From an uncultured Prevotella sp. (GTDB lineage Bacteria; Bacteroidota; Bacteroidia; Bacteroidales; Bacteroidaceae), in the NCBI RefSeq assembly GCF_946407605.1, contig NZ_CAMJOS010000018.1:1-64000 (forward strand): 64,000 bases of DNA, read 5' to 3'. A model generated the notes under the pieces. The model searched no databases. It was not told the DNA's origin and was given only the letters and a program-made list of their open reading frames with translations. A program made the position numbers and the translations under genes. Numbering within the stretch: position 1 is the stretch's first letter; every line of letters begins with the position of its first letter. Below, piece by piece: positions 1 to 7,461 of this stretch.

Positions 1-85
1 GAAGGTTGATAGTCCCATATCTTTTTAAATAAGGTGTGGGACTATTTTGTGCCAGGAGGATGGCAGGTACCAGTCCCTTGTCATC
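1..85. repeat. 85-bp hairpin repeat, copy 1
   Basis: This block matches 1579-1663 at 83 of 85 positions. It holds two potential stem-loops. The first has ATAGTCCCA pairing with TGGGACTAT (9 bp) around an AT-rich loop and is followed by TTTTG, so it resembles a terminator. The second has GATGGCA pairing with TGTCATC at the right end (59-85). The block ends about 50 bp before the promoter of the lipoprotein gene, so it probably forms the 3' end of a gene to the left of the window. Confidence 0.85.
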
Positions 86-137
86 TTAGTTTCGATCGAA
101 AGAATTTTCGAGATGTCTCAAAAAATCCACGTAAATG

Positions 138-169
138 TTTGGAATTAACAGTATAAGTTTGTATCTTTG
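138..169 (+). promoter_or_regulatory. Promoter of the Fn3-like lipoprotein gene
   Basis: A Bacteroidota-type -7 box TATCTTTG lies at 162-169 and a -33 TTTG at 138-141, separated by 20 bp. The start codon at 218 is about 45 bp past the expected transcription start. Confidence 0.7.
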
Positions 170-217
170 CAGAAGTATTCCGTGATTATAAGATTCACTA
201 ACTTAATTATTAACAAT

Positions 218-1453
218 ATGAAAAAGTATTTTTATTTGATGAGCCTCATGGTGGGCTTGCTAGTTTGCTCTTTCAGCTTCATGGCCTGTGGCGATGATGA
301 CGATGACAAGGGTAGTACTACTCCTGGTGGAGGCGGTAGTGGCACAACAACGGCTACTGTTGATGCAGAAAAACTCATTGGCCTTTGGTATGGCATAGAC
401 GAGGATAGCGATAGCAAGGTGAATGTCTTCAGTATCAATTTCATGGCCAAAGGTGTAGGTGTATATTCAGAATTCAAGGCAAAGGCTAAGAATAACTGGG
501 AGCCCGAAGCAGAGGCTGCTCAGATGACATGGGAATTGGACAACAATACTGTGAAATTCCTTGTGACAATACCTGATAAGGGTACTCAGGAGAGAAAGGC
601 TGATATTCTGAAACTGACAGACAACGAGGTAGCCATCAAGCGCTACCTGGAAGAAGGCACAGACGAGATGACCCTGAAGCGTGCCCAGAACGAGCAGGAG
701 ATTGCAATGGTTTTTGAACAGTTGAGAGAAAGCAAGATAGAGGCTAATGCCGACCGGGGAGATCTTGGCATCAGCACGCCCGACCTGTGGGAAAGAACAG
801 CTACCTCGCTGACTGTGCATGCGCATGTCACCGGTAGTGTCAGCGATTACCTATGGCAGTTCCCCAACTACAGCTGCGGCCTCATCTGGTGTCCCGCAAG
901 CGAAGGCAAGCCAACGATGAACAGCAAAATCTACACCGCTGGCGGCGATGATATCTATTATGATATTGAAGGCCTCACCCCCGAAACCGAGTACAACGTG
1001 GCCGCCTGGCTTAAGTTTACGCCTGACAGCGAGCCCGTCATCAGCGAAGTCTGCACCTTCACCACCGACAAAGCGCCCCAACCGAACGGTAGCAACTGGG
1101 TCAGACTACTCGACGCGGAAGCTACGAGCAGCACCACCCTTACGGTCACCTTCACCGCCTACTACGACGACGAACCGACTGGTATCGGAGTGGTCTACAA
1201 CACCACCGGCGCCCCCACACTTGACGACAAAGTCTACAATGGCTTCGACCACGTGAATAAGGAGACAGGCGAGACCGACGACACTATCCTGAGTTTTCAG
1301 GATATGGGCAATGGCGTGCGCCATGTTTCGGCCTTGATCAATAATGTCCAGCCTGGCACCACCTACCACATCCGTGGCTACATGTCATTCTCCCACGGCA
1401 TCCTCCCCATATACTCCACTCAGGAACTCACCGTTACCACCCCCAAGGAGTAA
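218..1453 (+). CDS. Secreted lipoprotein with two fibronectin-III-like repeats
   Basis: The 411-aa product begins MKKYFYLMSL, followed by a hydrophobic stretch and the lipobox FMAC. The cysteine is followed at once by GDDDDD, an acidic run of the kind that directs Bacteroidota lipoproteins to the cell surface. A linker rich in Gly, Ser and Thr comes next. The C-terminal half shows two Fn3-like segments, each ending in a typical strand motif (LTPETEYNVAAW and VQPGTTYHIRGY). The ATG at 218 is preferred because it gives a proper signal peptide and lies downstream of the promoter at 138-169. I cannot assign a ligand or substrate. The gene sits between two near-identical copies of the 85-bp repeat and has no functional link to its neighbours that I can see. 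Confidence 0.8.
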   Translation: MKKYFYLMSLMVGLLVCSFSFMACGDDDDDKGSTTPGGGGSGTTTATVDAEKLIGLWYGIDEDSDSKVNVFSINFMAKGVGVYSEFKAKAKNNWEPEAEAAQMTWELDNNTVKFLVTIPDKGTQERKADILKLTDNEVAIKRYLEEGTDEMTLKRAQNEQEIAMVFEQLRESKIEANADRGDLGISTPDLWERTATSLTVHAHVTGSVSDYLWQFPNYSCGLIWCPASEGKPTMNSKIYTAGGDDIYYDIEGLTPETEYNVAAWLKFTPDSEPVISEVCTFTTDKAPQPNGSNWVRLLDAEATSSTTLTVTFTAYYDDEPTGIGVVYNTTGAPTLDDKVYNGFDHVNKETGETDDTILSFQDMGNGVRHVSALINNVQPGTTYHIRGYMSFSHGILPIYSTQELTVTTPKE

Positions 1454-1522
1454 CACCACCTGAAACAGACAAGATTCCGAATAGTTAATCATTGGAATTG
1501 AATTAATCTATAATCTATGGGG

Positions 1523-1538
1523 ACGGAGAATTCTCCGT
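1523..1538. repeat. Perfect 16-bp palindrome downstream of the lipoprotein gene
   Basis: ACGGAGAATTCTCCGT is self-complementary and lies 70 bp after the stop at 1453. No T-run follows, so it is not a clear terminator. It could be a protein-binding site or part of the 3' untranslated region. Confidence 0.5.
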
Positions 1539-1578
1539 TAAGACACTAGGTAAGAGGTGAGCGTCTCGCCAAATGGAA

Positions 1579-1663
1579 GAAGGTTGATAGTCCCATATCT
1601 TTTTTAATAAGGTGTGGGACTATTTTGTGCCAGGAGGATGGCAGGTACCAGTCCCTTGCCATC
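1579..1663. repeat. 85-bp hairpin repeat, copy 2
   Basis: This is the second copy of the repeat at 1-85 and differs at two positions. One difference makes the second stem perfect (GATGGCA with TGCCATC) where copy 1 has a G-T pair, so base pairing is kept. It lies between the lipoprotein gene and the metallopeptidase gene. A first hairpin followed by TTTTG suggests terminator activity for the upstream gene. Confidence 0.85.
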
Positions 1664-1697
1664 CGTAAGATTGAAGAGAACAAATTAGGAAATCATT

Positions 1698-2654
1698 ATG
1701 AACAAGAAAACCATCATCACCGCACTAGTCGCCCTCGTCGCCATGTCAGCCGATTCACAGAGGCTTAACAAGGATGTTGAGAGGATTCAATATGTCTATG
1801 CCCTTAAAGTGGTCATCAACGATAGCGTCTGGAGTGGATTTGCTGATAAGCAATATGATGTACCTCTACTATATTATGGCGATACCTGTTGCTATGTGGT
1901 GAATCCCACGGAGAAGTTCTTGGCTAAGTATCCGTCAGTCTTGATACATAGCGACAACAACATCCAGATTTATCAGACGGAGAAAGTCGATGATAAACCA
2001 TTCCACATGCATGTAACCTTCACAGATGAGGAAAGCAACATCGACTACCGCACACCCTTCATGAGATGCAGCAGTCTGGAGCAGACGAGTAAGACTATTC
2101 CAGATGTCACTTCAGTCAACGAATGGGCTACGATGGTGATGCATGAGTATTTTCATGGCTTCCAATTCAAGAACGATGGCTATCTGGAAACTTACGAAAC
2201 AATCACCAATACGGTTTTGCCAGATACTCTAATCGCATTAGCTGCCTGTCATGGTTGGTACAAAGAAAGCATCACTCAGGAGAACGACTTGCTGCTAAAA
2301 GCAATTGATGCCAACGATATTGAGGCTTCAAGAGCCTATATCCAGTCGTTCTTTGAGTTGCGTAACGAACGCAGGGAAAGGGTGAAAAAGGAACTATGTA
2401 TAGACATTGTAGCCTTGGAGCAGTTGTATGAAACGATGGAAGGTTCTGCTCGCTATATCGAATATTGTCTGTATCGGCATTTTGGAAACTTCAACCTGTC
2501 CGATGCCAAATGGCTATATACTGTTGGACGCAAGTATTACTATGCCACGGGATTCAATCTCCTCCGCCTATCAGACAAGTTGGAGATTGATTATAAATAC
2601 GCGATATTCAAAGATGTGTCAACTGTAGAAAGGAATTTAAGAAATGTGTTCTAA
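1698..2654 (+). CDS. Putative secreted zinc metallopeptidase (HExxH)
   Basis: The 318-aa product has a short signal peptide (about residues 1-20) without a lipobox. The sequence HEYFHGFQ at residues 149-156 is a canonical HExxH zinc-peptidase motif: H149 and H153 would bind zinc and E150 would be the catalytic base. MEGSARYIEY around E248 fits the EGxA element that supplies the third ligand in many gluzincins. I do not recognise a named family. The protease role is inferred from the motif spacing only, and the substrate is unknown. The gene follows copy 2 of the 85-bp repeat and is followed by a partial third copy, so it looks like a single-gene unit. Confidence 0.65.
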   Translation: MNKKTIITALVALVAMSADSQRLNKDVERIQYVYALKVVINDSVWSGFADKQYDVPLLYYGDTCCYVVNPTEKFLAKYPSVLIHSDNNIQIYQTEKVDDKPFHMHVTFTDEESNIDYRTPFMRCSSLEQTSKTIPDVTSVNEWATMVMHEYFHGFQFKNDGYLETYETITNTVLPDTLIALAACHGWYKESITQENDLLLKAIDANDIEASRAYIQSFFELRNERRERVKKELCIDIVALEQLYETMEGSARYIEYCLYRHFGNFNLSDAKWLYTVGRKYYYATGFNLLRLSDKLEIDYKYAIFKDVSTVERNLRNVF

Positions 2655-2681
2655 CATCAAGATGAATCGACTATAATTCGT

Positions 2682-2708
2682 GATGGCAGGTACCAGTCCC
2701 TTGTCATC
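2682..2708. repeat. Partial copy (27 bp) of the hairpin repeat
   Basis: These 27 bases are identical to 59-85, the second stem-loop of the 85-bp repeat. They begin 28 bp after the metallopeptidase stop codon. The first stem-loop is missing, and a different, stronger hairpin follows at once. Confidence 0.8.
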
Positions 2709-2710
2709 TA

Positions 2711-2744
2711 AAGTGCACAACGGAACCGACCCCGTTGTGCACTT
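2711..2744. terminator. Strong hairpin between convergent genes
   Basis: AAGTGCACAACGG pairs perfectly with CCGTTGTGCACTT (13 bp) around an 8-nt loop. It lies between the metallopeptidase gene (plus strand) and the interrupted gene ending at 2802 (minus strand), so it could end transcription from both sides. There is no clear U-run on either strand. Confidence 0.55.
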
Positions 2745-2801
2745 AGGAATCAGAGAATCTAACCATATCTCCGACCCCTTAATTCATAGAATAGATATCT
2801 A

Positions 2802-3440
2802 CTATCTCATTGCATTATATTCTACGTAGAACTGATTTGGAGCACCAATCTTGAAATATTCGCGTTTGGCGCTAAATTTTGTATAGCAATCAACATCTTT
2901 GCTTTTTTCGATAGCGGCCTTTTTTGAATAGTTCTGTCAGAAAGAGTTTTCGATAAATTTCAGAGACTTATTACCCTCCTCAAATGAATAAGCTAGACGA
3001 TTTGTGAACTTCAATGGGGTATTACTCTGATTATAAGTCTTTACCACTGCCGTGATTTTTGGGAAATCTATCTGTTTATCACACACCTGAACAAACTCTG
3101 GACAAATTTGATAATCAACAATCACTTTAAAAGCTTTGGCTGGAATGCATACAAATTCCTTTTCTTTTTCTGTTATAGCAGAGGAATAACCTGCCTTGGC
3201 ACTAGCGAGACCTTTTGCAGAGACTGCCAAGGGAGTATAATAGTGAGAGGGCCAGTATCCATTTAAATCAATATATGTACGTGATACTGAATATCCAACA
3301 CTAGCACTCGCAAATGACCTTGTTTCGTAAGTTCTATCTTTATAGTAATCAAAAGCAGCACCATTCTTTATGAAGAAAGACTGGGACATGTCAATAAATA
3401 TATCACGAGCGCTGGGGACAACCTCCTGTATGGGATGCAT
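2802..3440 (-). pseudogene. Hypothetical gene interrupted by an in-frame UGA
   Basis: From the ATG at 3440 the frame encodes 167 residues ending KSLKFIENSF, then meets TGA at 2937-2939. The same frame continues for 44 further codons (QNYSKKAAIEKSKDVDCYTK and onward) to a TAG at 2802-2804. The continuation has ordinary amino-acid composition and looks coding, which suggests a TGG-to-TGA nonsense change rather than a true end. There is no signal peptide, and the start directly abuts a four-unit heptad repeat at 3444-3471, so the N-terminus may also have been lost. I do not recognise the family. It may be cotranscribed with the STAS-kinase gene upstream. Confidence 0.5.
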
Positions 3441-3443
3441 GTA

Positions 3444-3471
3444 AGGTGAAAGGTGAAAAGTGAAAGGTGAA
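3444..3471. repeat. Heptad-repeat island (4 units)
   Basis: Four 7-bp units of the type AGGTGAA lie just upstream of the start codon at 3440. The purine-rich strand is the plus strand, opposite to the flanking minus-strand genes. This differs from the other intergenic islands. Confidence 0.8.
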
Positions 3472-3544
3472 ACGAAAGGTGCCGACTCAGAAATGGGCCG
3501 GTGCTTTATTATTGTATAAAAACGAATGAGAATAATCGGAATGA

Positions 3545-4741
3545 TTATAATGTCCAGTCCTTGATGGTTTTGCAGACGTCGAGGAGGTAGTCGCGTCGGG
3601 CGGCGACACGCTGGTTGAAGAGGGCGACGCACTCGTCGATGAGCTGCTGGGGGAAGGAGTCGCTGAGGGCCAGCCAGCTGTAGTTGCGGATGCAGGCCAC
3701 GGCGGCAATCTGCTCCTTGCGCAGCGCAATGACATCGGCAGGCAGGCCTTCGAAATAATAGTTGATGGCGAGGTCCCACAGCTTGTTGCCCATATCGCGG
3801 GGTATGCCGACGACGGTGTCGTAGTCGCCAATAAACAGCACCATGGAGGAATAGGCGTGGGCCAGGTCGAGGATGGGATGGCCGTAGCCCATCTCGCCCA
3901 TGTCGATGAGCATGAGCTCGTCGTCGCCTTGTATCATGGCGTTCTTGGCCTGGAGGTCGAGGTGCAACAAACGGTTGCCAGCGGGTATGGCGTCGAGAAT
4001 ATGAAGCAGGAGGTCGATGGCCTGCTGGGGGAAGTAACGGCGGATATGGAGCACCTGCTGGCGTTCGTGGTCTAAGGCATTGGGGAGGGCACTGCCAGCA
4101 GGCACCTCGATGGCGTGGAGCTGACGGAAGAGCTGGGCGTACTGGCGTGCGAAGAAGTCGAGACGCTCGGGATGGTGCTTGATGCAGGTGCTGAGCGTGT
4201 GGGCCTGGAGCAGCTCATAGACCAGGCCGTACTGTGAGCCTACCTGTACGACATCGAAGGAGATGGCAGTGGGCATGCCCATGACAAAGGCTTCTTTCGA
4301 CATGGTGATCTCATGGCGCACCTCGTCCATGGTGGTGCCTTCGCGGAACACCTTGATGATGGTGTCGTCGTTGAGGCGATAGACGGTGCCCACGCCGCCG
4401 ATGCCGAGTATCTCGCAGCCGTCGAGGCTCACCTGTCGCAGCGCGCGCTCTACTGTCATCAGCTTGACGAAACCTGTCATGTTGAGAACATCGAACACCT
4501 CGGCATTGACGCCAACAATCTTGAAGTTGCTGAAGCGCTTGACAAGCGACAGCAGGATGCGGAGGCCTGAGCTGGAGATATAGTCCAGCTTGTTGGCATC
4601 GAGGGTGAGATGGCTGATGGTGCCAGCATGGTCGAGATGCTGGTCAATCTGGGCTTTGACGTCTGACGAGACAGAGGTGTCGAGACGTCCGCAGAGGGTG
4701 AGGGTGGCGTGGCCTTCGGTGTTGGAGAATTGTACTGTCAT
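3545..4741 (-). CDS. STAS domain fused to an aminoglycoside-phosphotransferase-like kinase
   Basis: The product is 398 aa and cytoplasmic. Residues 1-105 form a STAS (anti-sigma-factor-antagonist) fold with the signature DYISSSGLR at 53-61, where S56-S58 match the phosphorylated serine of SpoIIAA/RsbV proteins. Residues about 110-398 resemble the APH/choline-kinase superfamily: a glycine-rich loop GIGGVGTVY (113-121), a candidate ATP-binding Lys130, the catalytic loop HLDLQAKN (260-267) and the metal-binding DMG (280-282). All key kinase residues seem present. The fusion suggests a kinase that phosphorylates its own STAS domain or a partner in a sigma or partner-switch pathway. That role is inferred. 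The gene lies downstream of the starch locus on the same strand but is separated from it by a terminator hairpin. Confidence 0.8.
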   Translation of the reverse strand: MTVQFSNTEGHATLTLCGRLDTSVSSDVKAQIDQHLDHAGTISHLTLDANKLDYISSSGLRILLSLVKRFSNFKIVGVNAEVFDVLNMTGFVKLMTVERALRQVSLDGCEILGIGGVGTVYRLNDDTIIKVFREGTTMDEVRHEITMSKEAFVMGMPTAISFDVVQVGSQYGLVYELLQAHTLSTCIKHHPERLDFFARQYAQLFRQLHAIEVPAGSALPNALDHERQQVLHIRRYFPQQAIDLLLHILDAIPAGNRLLHLDLQAKNAMIQGDDELMLIDMGEMGYGHPILDLAHAYSSMVLFIGDYDTVVGIPRDMGNKLWDLAINYYFEGLPADVIALRKEQIAAVACIRNYSWLALSDSFPQQLIDECVALFNQRVAARRDYLLDVCKTIKDWTL

Positions 4742-4773
4742 AAGTGTTGACGGGGGGCTGTGTTATTTAAAAG

Positions 4774-4805
4774 TGGCGGGTCCTTTCATGTGAAGGGGCC
4801 CGCCA
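4774..4805 (-). terminator. Terminator of the X25-repeat protein gene
   Basis: On the minus strand a GC-rich hairpin (TGGCGGG pairing with CCCGCCA, extended by an inner TTCA/TGAA stem) is followed by CTTTTAAATAA. It lies about 60 bp after the stop at 4867 and separates the starch genes from the STAS-kinase gene. Confidence 0.7.
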
Positions 4806-4840
4806 TAGTTGGATTTTTAGTAAGCAGTAAGTTGTTCCGT

Positions 4841-4884
4841 TTACTTCACAAACATTTTGTCTTCTCTTACTTCACAAACATTTT
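4841..4884. repeat. Tandem duplication of the 3' end of a gene
   Basis: The 18-bp sequence TTACTTCACAAACATTTT occurs at 4841-4858 and 4867-4884, 26 bp apart. The second copy encodes the last residues KMFVK and the stop of the X25-repeat protein. The first is an untranslated duplicate beyond the stop. Confidence 0.85.
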
Positions 4885-6015
4885 ACGTCCGTTCTTGACG
4901 ACGATGCCGCGGTAGTTGTTCTGAACACGCTGTCCCTGCAGGTTGTAGATGACAGAGACGACGGCGTTGGTCTTAACAGTGCTGATAGCAGCGGGATTGG
5001 CAACCTCGGTGGTAGCATAGAGCTCCTTGCTCTCAGGATTCCATACGAAGGTGACATCGTAGTTGCCAGCGGTCTCGACAGATACGGTTACGTTGTCGCC
5101 ACCAGGCTGACCATCGGCACCGTAGTTCTCGTCCCAGCTGTGGTTAGCCAGCACCTTGAACTCATAGTTCTTCTCGGCCTCCATAGCCACGTTGTACTTC
5201 ACCAGCTGGAAGGTACCGTCGCCCATGTCGGTCATGTCGTTGTTGGTGTCCGTCTGGTCCCAACCAGAACCCATCAGTTCCTCTACACCAGCGATGGTCC
5301 AAACCTTGTCGGCAATAACGGCGTCGCCAGTTTTCACGGTGCGGGCAGCTACGTCCTTGGTGTCCTTGTTGAAGGTGATGGTAACGGTGTAGGTACCATT
5401 CTCCTCGACGGTGAGGTTGTAGTTGTCAGCGGGATAAGCCTCGTCCCAAGCATGGTCGGCCACAATCTTGAAGCCATAGGATACGCCAGCCTCGAGCACA
5501 ACGCCTTCCTTGGTGAGGATGTAGTTGATACCATCGGCAGATGTCATGTCATTGTCGGTATTTGCGGTGTCCCATGAGCTTCCGAAGATTGCTTCGGCAC
5601 CTGCTACGGTCCAAGTCTGGTCGCCAAACTCGGCGTCGCCAGTCTTAGTGGTTTGTGTGGTGATTTTCTTTGCCTCGCTGTCGAATGTGATGTTGACGGT
5701 GTACTTACCGTTTTCTTCCACGCGGAGCTCGTAGTTGTCGCTCTCTTGTCCACCAGCTGCACCACCGTAGATCTCCTCGCTCCAAGAGTGGTTCTTCACA
5801 ATCTTGAACTCATACTTTGCACCAGCCTTCATGGCAACGTCCTTCTTTTCCCATGTGTAGATCTTGCCGTCGGTAGAGGTCATGTTGTTGGCCTCGTCTT
5901 CTACGTTCCAATTGCTACCGCAGAGTGCTTCTGTACCAGCTACGGTCCAAGTGTCCTGAGCCTGCATGCCAAGGGCAGCGGTCAGCATGACGATAAGAGT
6001 AAAGATTTTCTTCAT
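4867..6015 (-). CDS. Secreted starch-binding protein with three X25-like modules
   Basis: The 382-aa product has a signal peptide ending near MQAQ (residue 20) and no lipobox. Three homologous modules follow at about 22-127, 133-235 and 238-338. Each starts with a TWTVAG-type strand and carries a segment such as NHSWDENYGADG, close to the X25 starch-binding modules of amylopullulanases. The last about 40 residues (VIYNLQGQRV ... NGRKMFVK) match a conserved tail found on secreted Prevotella proteins, probably a sorting or attachment signal. The ATG at 6015 is chosen for the signal peptide; an in-frame extension would run into the promoter. The gene has its own promoter and a degenerate copy of the LacI-type operator. 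It probably holds starch or maltodextrin outside the cell as an addition to the SusE/F set. Confidence 0.8.
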   Translation of the reverse strand: MKKIFTLIVMLTAALGMQAQDTWTVAGTEALCGSNWNVEDEANNMTSTDGKIYTWEKKDVAMKAGAKYEFKIVKNHSWSEEIYGGAAGGQESDNYELRVEENGKYTVNITFDSEAKKITTQTTKTGDAEFGDQTWTVAGAEAIFGSSWDTANTDNDMTSADGINYILTKEGVVLEAGVSYGFKIVADHAWDEAYPADNYNLTVEENGTYTVTITFNKDTKDVAARTVKTGDAVIADKVWTIAGVEELMGSGWDQTDTNNDMTDMGDGTFQLVKYNVAMEAEKNYEFKVLANHSWDENYGADGQPGGDNVTVSVETAGNYDVTFVWNPESKELYATTEVANPAAISTVKTNAVVSVIYNLQGQRVQNNYRGIVVKNGRKMFVK

Positions 6016-6087
6016 AATCGTTTTGTTTTTAAATGTTGTAATAATGTTAGTTAATATGATTTTGTTGTAATGTTCGGTTTTCGAGGA

Positions 6088-6121
6088 CAAAGGTATATAA
6101 TAATGTGGAATGTTGTTCAAA
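6088..6121 (-). promoter_or_regulatory. Promoter of the X25-repeat protein gene
   Basis: On the minus strand the -7 box is TACCTTTG (6088-6095) and the -33 is TTTG (6118-6121), with 22 bp between them. The start codon lies about 65 bp downstream of the expected transcription start. Confidence 0.7.
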
Positions 6122-6150
6122 GAATGATGAAAAAAATAGTGATATGACTG

Positions 6151-6164
6151 TGCAATCGTTTACA
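6151..6164. promoter_or_regulatory. Degenerate LacI-type operator
   Basis: TGCAATCGTTTACA matches the operator TGCAAACGTTTGCA at 12 of 14 positions and sits in a longer imperfect palindrome (CTGTG ... CACAG, 6148-6167). Its centre is 69.5 bp from the last base of the -7 box, the same distance as at the susC and lacI promoters. Confidence 0.65.
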
Positions 6165-6193
6165 CAGGTTTGCACACAGTTGTACAAAACAAT

Positions 6194-6228
6194 ACAGGCG
6201 GACGACCCGAGGATGGGCGTCCGCCTGT
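6194..6228 (-). terminator. Terminator of the sus outer-membrane operon
   Basis: ACAGGCGGACG pairs perfectly with CGTCCGCCTGT (11 bp), and an inner CCC/GGG extends the stem after one bulged base. On the minus strand it begins 22 bp after the stop at 6251 and is followed by the T-rich ATTGTTTTG. Confidence 0.75.
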
Positions 6229-6250
6229 TGTTACAAAGGGGTAGGGTAGC

Positions 6251-7435
6251 TTATTCTGTAGGCACGAAGTGGGCTGCACCAGTGATGTCGCAGAAGTAAA
6301 CCTGATAGGTGCCTGCGGGCACGGCAATGTTTTTCTTGCCCATCTCGAGCGTCTTGGCCCAGACATCGTCGTCGACGGTCCAGTCGGCATCGGCGTCGCC
6401 AAAGCCCCAGTCGGTAGTCCAGGCGTGGTCGGCACGGAACTTCAGCTGGGTGTCGGCAGCGATGGTGACCTTGACGAACCAGTTGTGCTTGGCCTTATCG
6501 ACAGCCTCCATATCGATGTCGGTGTTCCAGTCGCCACCAATGCCGATGAGTGAGATGACACCGTAGGCGGCAGGGTTCTGGTCTTCGAGCTTCACCCACT
6601 GATAGGTGAGCTTCTCGAGGTCAATAGTGAAGGTGTAGTATTCCTTGGTGGGCGAGAAGATAGAGGCGTTGCGGCCCTGCTCGAGCTTGCCTTCGGTGCC
6701 CTTGTAGCTGGTGGGCTTCTCTTCGCCAGAGCCATAGAGCTTGGTGAAGTCCTTCTTCTTGTAACCCTCCTGCCAGTACTTGGAGTTCCACACGCGGATA
6801 TCGCCGCTGCTGACGAACTTAGAGGTGTAGGTGTAGACCACGTCGCTGGTGGGGTCGGGGGTCATCACAGCCTTGTAGGCCTCCTCGGCAGTAGACTTCA
6901 GGAGCACGTTGCCGTAGATGTAGTAGTAGGGGTTCTCGAGCTCCTCGGGGGTGATGCGCAGGGTGAAGTCGCCCAGCTCGATGAGGAAGGCTTCCTTGCC
7001 CTTGAAGGCGTTGGCCAGCAGCTTGGCCTTGAACACACGCTCGGTGACTTTCTTACCATAGAAGGTATAGACCAGCTTGGCCAGGTCTTCCTTGGCAATC
7101 ATGCCGTTGGCGGCCACCTTGGCCTTCGTGGCCAGGTTCTGACCCTTGTCGGCAGGCCATGCCTCGAAGCGCAGGCTGTCGAAGGTCATGCCCTCGGGCA
7201 GGGTGCCCATCTGCAGGGTAAACAGCTGGATGGAGTCCTCGGTCATGGTGCCCAGGTTGATATTCGACGAGGCGGCGGCGGTGGGTGTAGCCACGAAGCC
7301 GGTGATGTCGGTCATGTTGATGACCTCGCCCTGCGGATAGACCACAGGCTCTGGGAAGTCGTTATGACTCTCGTCGCAGGCGGTCAGAGACCAGCCTGCC
7401 AGGACGAGCATCAATGATAAAAATATCTTTTTCAT
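6251..7435 (-). CDS. SusF-like starch-binding outer-membrane lipoprotein
   Basis: The 394-aa product has a signal peptide with lipobox LTAC followed by DESHND. The position after susC, susD and a SusE-like gene and the Ig-like N-terminal region fit the SusE/SusF family of surface lipoproteins that bind starch without cleaving it. The C-terminal part (LKFRADHAWTTDWGFG, then AGTYQVYFCDITG) resembles a SusF-type carbohydrate-binding module, including exposed Trp residues. It is the last gene of the susCDEF-like operon, 26 bp after the SusE-like gene, and is followed by a terminator hairpin. Sequence divergence in this family is high, so the name rests on position as much as on motifs. Confidence 0.75.
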   Translation of the reverse strand: MKKIFLSLMLVLAGWSLTACDESHNDFPEPVVYPQGEVINMTDITGFVATPTAAASSNINLGTMTEDSIQLFTLQMGTLPEGMTFDSLRFEAWPADKGQNLATKAKVAANGMIAKEDLAKLVYTFYGKKVTERVFKAKLLANAFKGKEAFLIELGDFTLRITPEELENPYYYIYGNVLLKSTAEEAYKAVMTPDPTSDVVYTYTSKFVSSGDIRVWNSKYWQEGYKKKDFTKLYGSGEEKPTSYKGTEGKLEQGRNASIFSPTKEYYTFTIDLEKLTYQWVKLEDQNPAAYGVISLIGIGGDWNTDIDMEAVDKAKHNWFVKVTIAADTQLKFRADHAWTTDWGFGDADADWTVDDDVWAKTLEMGKKNIAVPAGTYQVYFCDITGAAHFVPTE

Positions 7436-7461
7436 ATTGTTGCGTTGTTTTTAGGGGTTCA

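Noticed and set aside
1..2708. Integron-like gene cassettes flanked by attC sites
   Set aside because: The repeats follow genes and form hairpins, but they lack the paired core sites expected of attC and no integrase is present. A repeated 3' module is the simpler reading.
2937..2939. UGA as selenocysteine
   Set aside because: No stable stem-loop is visible straight after the UGA and the protein has no redox motif at that place. A nonsense change is more likely.
2937..3779. 280-codon minus-strand frame joining the STAS-kinase region to the interrupted gene
   Set aside because: Its first half is an alternate frame of the STAS-kinase gene and the heptad island. Only the part from 3440 on looks coding.
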